Shown here: one piece after another, positions 26,913-34,238 of the stretch | Position numbering within the stretch: the first letter of the stretch is position 1 | Layout: every line of letters starts with the position of its first letter | Assembly (NCBI GenBank): GCA_014381925.1 | Contig: JACNKR010000039.1 | Span: 1-43,423 of the forward strand | From: Fidelibacterota bacterium | GTDB taxonomy: Bacteria > Fidelibacterota > Marinisomatia > SCGC-AAA003-L08 > GCA-2689995 | Direction of reading: 5' to 3' | DNA length: 43,423 nt | Position numbers and translations under genes: made by a program | The notes under the pieces: model-generated | Seen by the model: only the letters and a program-made list of their open reading frames with translations | Database searches by the model: none | Told to the model about the DNA's origin: nothing

Positions 26913-27682
26913 TATAATATATTTAAAAAATTGCTTACAGCAATTTTATTGCCTGCAACTAATCCTGGAGTAATTAATGTATTCGGATTATTATATGTAA
27001 TTTCATTTCCAAGTGTGGTTAATAATTCTCCACCCGATTCATTTATCATACAATGTCCTGCACAAATATCCCATTCATTTTTTGGTTGTAATGAACCAAT
27101 AAAATCGGCTTGATTTGCGGAAACCATTGCTAATTTAAGAGCAATACTTCCAATTGGGATTAATTCTTTAAACTTTCCTTGATATAATTTCCATAATCCT
27201 CTTTTTGTTTCTGAACGACTATTTAAAATATTTATTTCATTTAAATTTTGGTTTTGACAAATTATGGTTTTTTTACCATTAAATTTCATTCCCATATTTT
27301 TAACTGCTGTATATAAATCATTTTTTACAGGATTAAGAATTACCCCCATAATTGGCTTCCCATTTTCAACTAAACCAATACTAATAGAAAAATTAGGAAT
27401 ACCCTCTACAAATTCTTTAGTTCCATCTAATGGGTCAACAACCCAAACTCTATTTTTTCCCAATCTTGCCGGTGAATCTTTAGTTTCTTCAGAAAGCCAT
27501 CCATAATTTGGAAATGCTTCAGTTAATGTATTTTTTAAAAAAGTATCAGTTTCAATATCAGCTTGTGTAACAGGATTACCAACCCCCTTTTGTTTTACTT
27601 CAAATTCTGATTGGTAATAATTCATAATTATTTTACCAGCTTCTCTAATTGTTAAAACTGTATGTTCTAAGATTTTTTCCAT
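26912..27682 (-). CDS. cysQ: CysQ-like 3'(2'),5'-bisphosphate nucleotidase (inositol monophosphatase family)
   Basis: 256 residues. Metal-binding motifs of the lithium-sensitive phosphatase family: GWLSEET (Glu66), WVVDPLDGTKEF (Asp83, Asp86) and EWDICAGHCMINESGG near residue 215. The wording of the second motif (DPLDGTKEFVEGIPNF) fits CysQ more than inositol monophosphatase. CysQ removes 3'-phosphoadenosine 5'-phosphate, which sulfotransferases and sulfate reduction produce. The window also encodes a sulfotransferase that would release this product, but no sulfate-activation genes. First gene of the cysQ-msrA pair. Confidence 0.85.
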   Translation of the reverse strand: MEKILEHTVLTIREAGKIIMNYYQSEFEVKQKGVGNPVTQADIETDTFLKNTLTEAFPNYGWLSEETKDSPARLGKNRVWVVDPLDGTKEFVEGIPNFSISIGLVENGKPIMGVILNPVKNDLYTAVKNMGMKFNGKKTIICQNQNLNEINILNSRSETKRGLWKLYQGKFKELIPIGSIALKLAMVSANQADFIGSLQPKNEWDICAGHCMINESGGELLTTLGNEITYNNPNTLITPGLVAGNKIAVSNFLNIL

Positions 27683-27706
27683 TTAATTTCTGATTTTTCC
27701 TTAAAA

Positions 27707-27726
27707 AAATAATATATATATTATTT
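27707..27726. promoter_or_regulatory. Perfect 20-bp palindrome between divergent genes
   Basis: AAATAATATATATATTATTT is its own reverse complement. It sits in the 100-base gap between the cysQ-msrA pair and the TPR-LuxR regulator, 25 bases upstream of the cysQ start. AT-only palindromes are common in AT-rich DNA, so a regulator site is only a possibility. Confidence 0.3.
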
Positions 27727-27782
27727 CTATATTTAAGTAGAATCCTCCTAATTTTTACATTAAAAGAATAAAGAATTTTATA

Positions 27783-28946
27783 TTGTATATAAGACCAAAT
27801 CAAATTTTTAATGACGGAATATTGAAATTCCGTATGAATAACTATTCTGATGCGATAAAACAGTTTAAGTTAGCGTACATTCAATTTTTAATTATGAATG
27901 ATTTTATAAATGCAGGAATATCTTTAAATAAAATAGGAGAAGCATACATGCTCTCTCAGCAATTTAGACCTGCATTGAATTTTTTATTAAAAGGTTTCAT
28001 ACATAGAAAAGACCATAATGATTCAGAAGGATTACTAGAATCCTTAAACAGCCTAGGTGAGATATATTTTTATTTAGGTATTTATGATAAAAGTATGTCT
28101 TATTATGAAAAATGTATTTATCAATCTGAAAAAAACAATAATGATTACATTTTAGCAACTGCATTGAAAAATAGGGGTTGGTTAAAGTATAAATCGGGTA
28201 AATCGATTCATTCAATTTTAAAAGATTTAATTAAATCTAAAAATATTGCTGAAGAATTAAATAGAAAAAGGCTTCTTCTTTCATGTTATGATAACTTAGG
28301 TGATATATATTTTATACAGAATGATTTTGTTCAATCTTTATACTATTTTAATAAATTACTTTCTGTATGTGATGGACAAGAATATACTCACATGGAAATA
28401 AGAGCATTAAAAAACATAGGGAATACCCATAGAGAATTAGGTGATTTAAAAACTGCAGAGTCTTTTCTGGTTAGAGCTATGAGCTTAGCAAAAGAAAAAA
28501 ATATTTTAGCTATGCTACGAGATTGTAGTCTTGATAAAGCACATTTATATGAACGAAAAAGAGAATTTAAAATCGCATACTTACATTTTAAAAATTATCA
28601 TAATTATGCGATGAAAATTGAAAAAGAAAAACGCACAGAAAAAATGATTGAAATTCTTAAAATTGATAGTTCTAATAATTCAAATGAAAATCTAAAGTTA
28701 ATTAGATCAATAAATAATTCAAGAAAAAATGAAAAATTTAATAATAAATTATTAGTTAATTATCCAGAACTCTCACCACGCCAAATTGAAATAGCAGGAC
28801 TTTTACGAAATGGGATGACTTCTAAAGAAATTTCAGTTTTATTAAATATTGAAGTAGATAGTATAAATAAACAACGAGCTAGAATTAGAAAAGCAATGAA
28901 TTTAAGTAGAAATATTAATCTAATGTCAAATTTGCAAAAATTGTAA
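27783..28946 (+). CDS. TPR regulator with C-terminal LuxR-type helix-turn-helix
   Basis: 387 residues, cytosolic. The N-terminal 300 residues are TPRs (for example NYSDAIKQFKLAYIQF, LESLNSLGEIYFYLGIYDKSM, RALKNIGNTHRELGDLKTAE). The C-terminus is a LuxR/GerE DNA-binding domain: LSPRQIEIAGLLRNGMTSKE, ISVLLNIEVDSINKQRARIRKAM. No receiver or ligand domain is seen, so activity probably depends on a protein or peptide bound by the TPRs. The start is TTG at 27783; no ATG would preserve the first TPR. It lies 103 bases upstream of the collagenase-like gene on the same strand and is a candidate regulator of it. Confidence 0.8.
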   Translation: MYIRPNQIFNDGILKFRMNNYSDAIKQFKLAYIQFLIMNDFINAGISLNKIGEAYMLSQQFRPALNFLLKGFIHRKDHNDSEGLLESLNSLGEIYFYLGIYDKSMSYYEKCIYQSEKNNNDYILATALKNRGWLKYKSGKSIHSILKDLIKSKNIAEELNRKRLLLSCYDNLGDIYFIQNDFVQSLYYFNKLLSVCDGQEYTHMEIRALKNIGNTHRELGDLKTAESFLVRAMSLAKEKNILAMLRDCSLDKAHLYERKREFKIAYLHFKNYHNYAMKIEKEKRTEKMIEILKIDSSNNSNENLKLIRSINNSRKNEKFNNKLLVNYPELSPRQIEIAGLLRNGMTSKEISVLLNIEVDSINKQRARIRKAMNLSRNINLMSNLQKL

Positions 28947-28959
28947 CTACATGCTTTCT

Positions 28960-28979
28960 ATGTCCATACAATGTCCATA
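28960..28979. repeat. Tandem ATGTCCATA direct repeats upstream of the collagenase-like gene
   Basis: ATGTCCATA occurs at 28960-28968 and again at 28971-28979, so the units are 11 bases apart, about one helical turn. The pair lies 70-90 bases upstream of the secreted metalloprotease start and just after the TPR-LuxR gene. Direct repeats at this period are the way OmpR- and SARP-type winged-helix regulators bind DNA. The role is inference. Confidence 0.4.
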
Positions 28980-29049
28980 TTATCATTTATAATAATAGTT
29001 GTAATATTTAGGAGTTAGATTTATGAAATATATATAAGAAAGGCAAAAT

Positions 29050-32000
29050 ATGAAAAATTTACTATTTATTACATGGGTAAGTATCGTTTTTGGAATCTCA
29101 AATGATTTCCAACCACCTCGGGGGGGAATTCAATTTAAAACAGACCATAATTGTTCAAGATCATTTGAGAAAATTAATAATAATACACACAAAACCCATT
29201 TTTTTCCACCAAGTCCAAAAATAGAATCGAGAATAAATAATTCACGAAATTATTCATTTGAAGAATTAAATAATTTAGGATTTGAAGAATTAATAGAATT
29301 AATTGTGACCCTCGAATGGTGGGAAATTGAGGGGCTTTTTGAATTTTCTGATGGTTCTTTTGAATTTTATAGTAACATAGACCGTATGCAAGCGTTATTT
29401 GATGCCGTTGAAATTAGAGGAAACAATTATACCACAGAGGATGCACTTGGTATAGATGTATTGGTTGAGGTTATTCGGTCTGGATTCTATTTAGCTTTTT
29501 ACTATGAAGAATTAAATTTCCTACGAGAACCCGAAATTATGAATAATACTATTCCTGGAATGGATGCAATTTGCAGTAATCCAAACTTTGGATTGGAAAC
29601 TGAAGCTCAAACAATAGTCGTTAGTGCCTTTGGATCATATCAAGGGATTGGTATATCAAGTATTTATTCATTATTAGCATCCGCAATTATTTTTGAAGAA
29701 TTTAATAATAATTATGAAATTTACATTACAGAATGGGAAAAGGGGAATGCACTATATAACTTAGGGAATGGTACTCGGTACACCCTTTATTCAGCACATT
29801 ATTCTTCTTCAAATCATCCCGAAGAAACTATTTTTTATGGAGAAATTGATCCTCTTTTTAATTCAATTGCTGAAATTGGATTATACGGAACTATTACTGA
29901 TGATAATGAATGGCTAATAAATAATACGGTATGGTGGAATGCAATGGTAGGTCAATTTGTTGAGGGCGATAGTCCAGTCCAATTTTTAACGGATGTTGTT
30001 GAATTTTATGGAGAATGGACTGCACCGTCCTTAGAAGCCGTTGAAATGCTCTGCTATTATTATGATTGTGAATATGCAGATGGCAGCCCAATTGATGAAG
30101 ATGGAATCATTGAAAGTGTACATGATTGGCTACTTCCAAACAGAACTACTTTTGATGATGGTACCATTATTTTTAAAACTGGAGAAGCCGTAACCGCCGA
30201 AAAAATTGAAACCCTATATTGGGCAATGAAAGAAGTTAAAGCTCAGTTTCACAGAATTTCTTTAAATGATATTCCTCTTGAACAAGGAAATTCAGATGAT
30301 TCTCTTATTGCTGTTATCTATAATAGTCCAGCAGATTATCAATATAATAATTTCCTTTATGGATTAGGAACAGGAAATGGTGGGATTTATATTGAATCTT
30401 GGGGAACATTTTTTACCTATGAAAGGACACCTCAAGAAAGTATCTATACATTAGAAGATTTATTCAGACATGAGTATTCTCATTATTTACAAGGACGATA
30501 TATGGCCCCGGGCATGTGGTGGGCACATCCTATTTATGATAATGAAAGATTAACCTGGTTTGAAGAAGGAAGTGCTGAGTTTTTAGCAGGAAGCACCAGA
30601 CTAAATGGTGTTCAAACACGAAAAACTATGGTCGAAAATATTGCATGGAATGAAGCAGATCGAATGACTCTTGCTGAAGTTGTAACCGCACAATATGGAA
30701 ATTGGAGTTTCTATACTTATGGCTTTGCATTCTTCGACTATATGTATAATAACCGCATGGATATGTTTCTAGAGATGGTGGGCTATATAAAAGCAGGGGA
30801 TGGAGATTCTTTCGATATTCTAATGAATCAAATTGGAAATGATGTAGAATTAAATGCACAATATCAGTTACACATGAATAACCTAAAAGAAAATCAAGAT
30901 AATTTTACTGATCCAGAAACTGTTGGAGCATACTTTGATGAAACCGATGAAATAGACTTAAATACATTGGTTGATGACATCACCCAAAGCTCTGCAATGC
31001 TTGCACCAACTTTAAATTATATTTTTTCAAGCGATCATACATTGTTCTCATTTAAAGGTGAATTACCATTCGAATATGGTAACGTAGCCGATACTGCATG
31101 GGAAGAAATTAATGATTATTCAAATACAGTATTATATAATCTAAATAATTTAGAATGGAATGGTTTTAGTACATTAAACAGTTGGTTCAGCGAGGAATCA
31201 ATAAATGAAAATAATCAATTAACATATCATCTGAATATTCAGGGGAAAATATCTTCTAATCAATTTAGTGAAGTTTTTGGTTGTACCGATTTATATGCAA
31301 ATAACTATAATCCGGAAGCTACAATTGATAATAATAGTTGTGCGTATTATAGCGGTCCTGTTTGGTATGTGATCGCTTCTGAAACCGATTCTATTCCAAA
31401 TGGCTCTTTTAATAATCCGTTTACAAATATCCAATCGGCGGTTAATATATCAGCAGACGGTGATACAATAATGGTGAATAATGGAACATATTATGAAAGT
31501 ATATATGTAACTAAAAACCTCACATTCTTGACAGAGGAAGGAGCTGACAACACAATTATTAACGGTAATGGTTCAAATGGTATAGAGATAGAGGATGGAA
31601 ATCCTGGTAGTATAGATGGCTTTACTTTTATTAATTGTGATAAAGGGCTTTTTGTAACCAATAGCGATATATATCAAGTATCTAATTGTATTTTTAAAGA
31701 TAATTCGACTGGTTTTTTTAGTAGACAGGGAACATCAATAACCCTCATAAATAGTTTATTTGTTCATAATTCAATAGGATTTAAACAAGATTATTATGGA
31801 AATGCTAGCTTAATTATAAATTGTACATTTGATAATACATCCACCGATTTACAATGGAATCCATACTATGAAATACAAGAAAACTTAACTATATACAATA
31901 GTATATTCCAGAACCAAATTGTCGGACATGATGAGAATCCTGTTTATTTATATTATTGTGATTATGTTGAAGGTAATCTTGGAAATTATGTATATGACAT

Positions 32001-32382
32001 GGAAGGTAACATTACTGAAAATCCTTTATTTATTGATGTTGAAAATGGAGATTATAATTTACAAGCTGATAGTCCTTGTATTGATGCAGGCATAGCTGAT
32101 TTAAATAATGATGGAATTGACGATATTACAGAATTTATAGGTACCGCTCCAGATATGGGGGCGAATGAGTGGGTTTCTATCTCATTGGGTGATCTAAATA
32201 GTGATGGAAATATTAATGTCGTTGATATTATTCAATTAGTTGCAATCATATTAAATGATTCATCAATGTTAATAATAATAGAAAATGATCCAAGTATATT
32301 AGATAGAGCTGATTTTAATGAAGATGGAATTATTAATGTCGTTGATATTATTCAGATAGTTCAATTTATATTGGAGAATTAG
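29050..32382 (+). CDS. Secreted M9 collagenase-like metalloprotease with beta-helix and dockerin-like modules
   Basis: 1110 residues with a signal peptide (MKNLLFITWVSIVFGIS). Residues about 75-170 resemble the M9 collagenase activator domain (FEFYSNIDRMQALFDAVEIR, VLVEVIRSGFYLAFYYEELN). The zinc site is His474-Glu475-x-x-His478 in FRHEYSHYLQGRY, with the third ligand Glu506 in LTWFEEGSAEFLAGSTR; the 28-residue gap equals that of clostridial ColG. A CTD...CAY calcium-type repeat (about 751-772) and a right-handed beta-helix (about 790-1040) follow. The end is a dockerin-like pair, GDLNSDGNINVVDIIQLV and ADFNEDGIINVVDIIQIV, each an Asp/Asn calcium loop. Probable surface or released protease for collagen-like or other fibrous protein; the substrate is not proven. 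AAAGG precedes the ATG. Confidence 0.85.
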   Translation: MKNLLFITWVSIVFGISNDFQPPRGGIQFKTDHNCSRSFEKINNNTHKTHFFPPSPKIESRINNSRNYSFEELNNLGFEELIELIVTLEWWEIEGLFEFSDGSFEFYSNIDRMQALFDAVEIRGNNYTTEDALGIDVLVEVIRSGFYLAFYYEELNFLREPEIMNNTIPGMDAICSNPNFGLETEAQTIVVSAFGSYQGIGISSIYSLLASAIIFEEFNNNYEIYITEWEKGNALYNLGNGTRYTLYSAHYSSSNHPEETIFYGEIDPLFNSIAEIGLYGTITDDNEWLINNTVWWNAMVGQFVEGDSPVQFLTDVVEFYGEWTAPSLEAVEMLCYYYDCEYADGSPIDEDGIIESVHDWLLPNRTTFDDGTIIFKTGEAVTAEKIETLYWAMKEVKAQFHRISLNDIPLEQGNSDDSLIAVIYNSPADYQYNNFLYGLGTGNGGIYIESWGTFFTYERTPQESIYTLEDLFRHEYSHYLQGRYMAPGMWWAHPIYDNERLTWFEEGSAEFLAGSTRLNGVQTRKTMVENIAWNEADRMTLAEVVTAQYGNWSFYTYGFAFFDYMYNNRMDMFLEMVGYIKAGDGDSFDILMNQIGNDVELNAQYQLHMNNLKENQDNFTDPETVGAYFDETDEIDLNTLVDDITQSSAMLAPTLNYIFSSDHTLFSFKGELPFEYGNVADTAWEEINDYSNTVLYNLNNLEWNGFSTLNSWFSEESINENNQLTYHLNIQGKISSNQFSEVFGCTDLYANNYNPEATIDNNSCAYYSGPVWYVIASETDSIPNGSFNNPFTNIQSAVNISADGDTIMVNNGTYYESIYVTKNLTFLTEEGADNTIINGNGSNGIEIEDGNPGSIDGFTFINCDKGLFVTNSDIYQVSNCIFKDNSTGFFSRQGTSITLINSLFVHNSIGFKQDYYGNASLIINCTFDNTSTDLQWNPYYEIQENLTIYNSIFQNQIVGHDENPVYLYYCDYVEGNLGNYVYDMEGNITENPLFIDVENGDYNLQADSPCIDAGIADLNNDGIDDITEFIGTAPDMGANEWVSISLGDLNSDGNINVVDIIQLVAIILNDSSMLIIIENDPSILDRADFNEDGIINVVDIIQIVQFILEN
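32211..32354 (+). repeat. Duplicated dockerin calcium-loop DNA
   Basis: A 24-base sequence encoding INVVDIIQ is identical at 32211-32234 and 32331-32354, exactly 120 bases apart, inside the two dockerin half-repeats. The identity at nucleotide level, beyond what protein conservation needs, suggests recent duplication or gene conversion. Confidence 0.7.
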
Positions 32383-32385
32383 TAT

Positions 32386-33306
32386 TTGACTGAAAAAGGA
32401 ACTCATTCTTATTTGGAAGACGATCGAAATGAGAATATAAAAATATATGTCAATGGCGCAATCGTCCCCCGTAAAAATGCTCGGATTTCTGTTTTTGATA
32501 GTGGATTTTTACTGGGAGATGGTGTTTGGGAAGGGCTTCGATTACATAATGGTCATTTATGCTTTGCTGATGAACATTTTGATAGATTAATTTCAGGAGC
32601 AAAAAAGCTCAAAATTGACATCCGGAAATCAAAAAAGGAACTGATAGATATTGTCCACTCAACATTAAATGCGAATAAAATGAAAAGTGGAATCCATATC
32701 CGACTAATTATTACGAGAGGATTAAAAAGAACACCGTATCAGCATCCCAACGCAAATATTGGTGGTCCGACCATTGTATGTATTCCTGAATATAAAATCG
32801 CCGATTCGAAAATAAATAAAAAAGGGATTTCACTTTGTTTAGTCTATACAGTTAGAGGTTTAAAGAATAGTCAAGATCCAAGATTAAACACATTAAGTAA
32901 ATTAAATTGTATTGCCGCATGCCTTGAAGCAAATGAATACGGAGCTGATGAAGGAATCATGCTTGATCCTAATGGATTTGTATCAACTTGCAATTCTACA
33001 AATTTATTTATTGTAAAAAACGGTGAAGTATGGACATCAAATGGAGACTTTTGCTTACCTGGAATTACGCGGGGAAATGTTATTCAAATTTGCAAAGAAA
33101 ACAAAATCCCTATTTTTGAAAAAAACTATACTTTTGAAGATTTAATAACAGCAGATGAAATTTTTGTAACCGGAACATTTGCTGGTGTTATTCCAGCTAT
33201 AAAGGTAAACAAAACAAAAATAAATAATGGCATCTCTGGGGATTTAACTAATTTATTATTCCAACTATACAAACAAAAAATAGAAGAAAATTATCCAAAT
33301 GAGTAA
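32386..33306 (+). CDS. Class IV (branched-chain/D-amino acid type) PLP aminotransferase
   Basis: 306 residues, fold type IV PLP enzyme. IYVNGAIVPRKNARISVFDSGFLLGDGVWEG is the family start, catalytic Lys172 is in LNTLSKLNC, and the cofactor phosphate region follows (ADEGIMLDPNGFVSTCNSTNLFIV). The usual branched-chain motif has Glu after GxV (VxEgxxSN); here it is VSTCNSTN, which marks a separate branch, so amino-acid specificity should not be assumed to be branched-chain. It ends by overlapping the sulfotransferase by eight bases, so the two were built to be expressed together. Start is TTG, three bases after the metalloprotease TAG; the two frames coincide but the stop lies between. Confidence 0.85.
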   Translation: MTEKGTHSYLEDDRNENIKIYVNGAIVPRKNARISVFDSGFLLGDGVWEGLRLHNGHLCFADEHFDRLISGAKKLKIDIRKSKKELIDIVHSTLNANKMKSGIHIRLIITRGLKRTPYQHPNANIGGPTIVCIPEYKIADSKINKKGISLCLVYTVRGLKNSQDPRLNTLSKLNCIAACLEANEYGADEGIMLDPNGFVSTCNSTNLFIVKNGEVWTSNGDFCLPGITRGNVIQICKENKIPIFEKNYTFEDLITADEIFVTGTFAGVIPAIKVNKTKINNGISGDLTNLLFQLYKQKIEENYPNE

Positions 33307-34036
33307 TTCCATAAAAATTGCAATGTGGTCAGGACCAAGAAATATTTCTACAGCAATGATGAGATCGTTTGAAAATCGTCCAGATACGATCGTTGAAGAT
33401 GAACCATTTTATGCACATTATTTAAATCAAACTGGATTAAATCATCCAATGAGAAATGAAATTATTGATTCTCAACATTTAAATTGGGATATAATTGCAA
33501 ATCGATTATGTGGAAAAATTCCTGCTAATAAAACGGTTTGGTATCAAAAACATATGGCACAGCATAATTTGAAAAATTGCAGTTTAGAGTGGACAAAAAA
33601 TCTTAAAAATTGTTTTTTGATACGGAATCCAAAAGAAGTTATTTTTTCTTATACCAAAAAATTTGAATTAAGTTCTGCAGAACAACTTGGATTTAAATAG
33701 CAATTAGAATTGTTTAATTTTCTAAAAGAAAATGATGTTTCAAATCCTCCAATTGTTATTGATTCCAAAGATATTATAAATCCAAAAGAAACATTAACAC
33801 AGTTGTGTAACTTAATTGGGATTCCATTTTTTGATGAAATGTTAAACTGGCCATCGGGAGCAAGAAAATCAGATGGAATTTGGGGAAAGCACTGGTATAA
33901 GAATGTTGAATCTTCGACAGGATTTAATGCATATATTCCAAAAGAAATAAAATTATCGGACAAGCATCAATCAATTTATGAAGAATGTAACGAATCCTAT
34001 CTTAAATTAAATAATTATAAAATTCAAACACTTTAA
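33299..34036 (+). pseudogene. Sulfotransferase interrupted by one in-frame amber codon
   Basis: Two pieces in the same frame, 133 residues (to 33700) and 111 after the stop, together make a normal 245-codon sulfotransferase. The PAPS-binding loop is MWSGPRNISTAMMRSFENR at the N-terminus, LIRNPKEVIFSYTKKFE follows near residue 115 as the 3'-phosphate motif, and the conserved tail reads LNWPSGARKSDGIWGKHWYK. The TAG is at 33698-33700 in LGFK-stop-QLELF, where relatives have Gln, so a single C to T change from CAG explains it. The gene is otherwise clean, with no other stops or shifts, so the event is recent, or the stop is suppressed, or it is a sequence error. It would transfer sulfate from PAPS to an unknown acceptor, probably connected with the aminotransferase it overlaps. 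Confidence 0.75.
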
Positions 34037-34238
34037 CATTAGAATTGTATTAGAATTTAAATTATTGTCTTTATTTGTTTATATTTCACCTATTCATAAT
34101 TGAACATGTGTAGATTTATTATTTTAGTAAGTATGTAATATTGTAAAAATAAACTGATTTTTCAAAATCTATATTATGTGATGAGCCAAATTATGGCTTA
34201 AAATTAACACCTTGCATTTAACAATAATCACTTAAAAT

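Noticed and set aside
32380..32388. Readthrough fusion of the collagenase-like gene and the aminotransferase, which share a frame across one TAG
   Set aside because: It would join a secreted, dockerin-ended protein to a cytosolic PLP enzyme. The aminotransferase has its own TTG start, and TAG also ends the fatty acid kinase gene, so it is a true stop.
34184..34198. Possible terminator AGCCA-aatta-TGGCT before dnaE
   Set aside because: The stem is only 5 bp and no T-tract follows.
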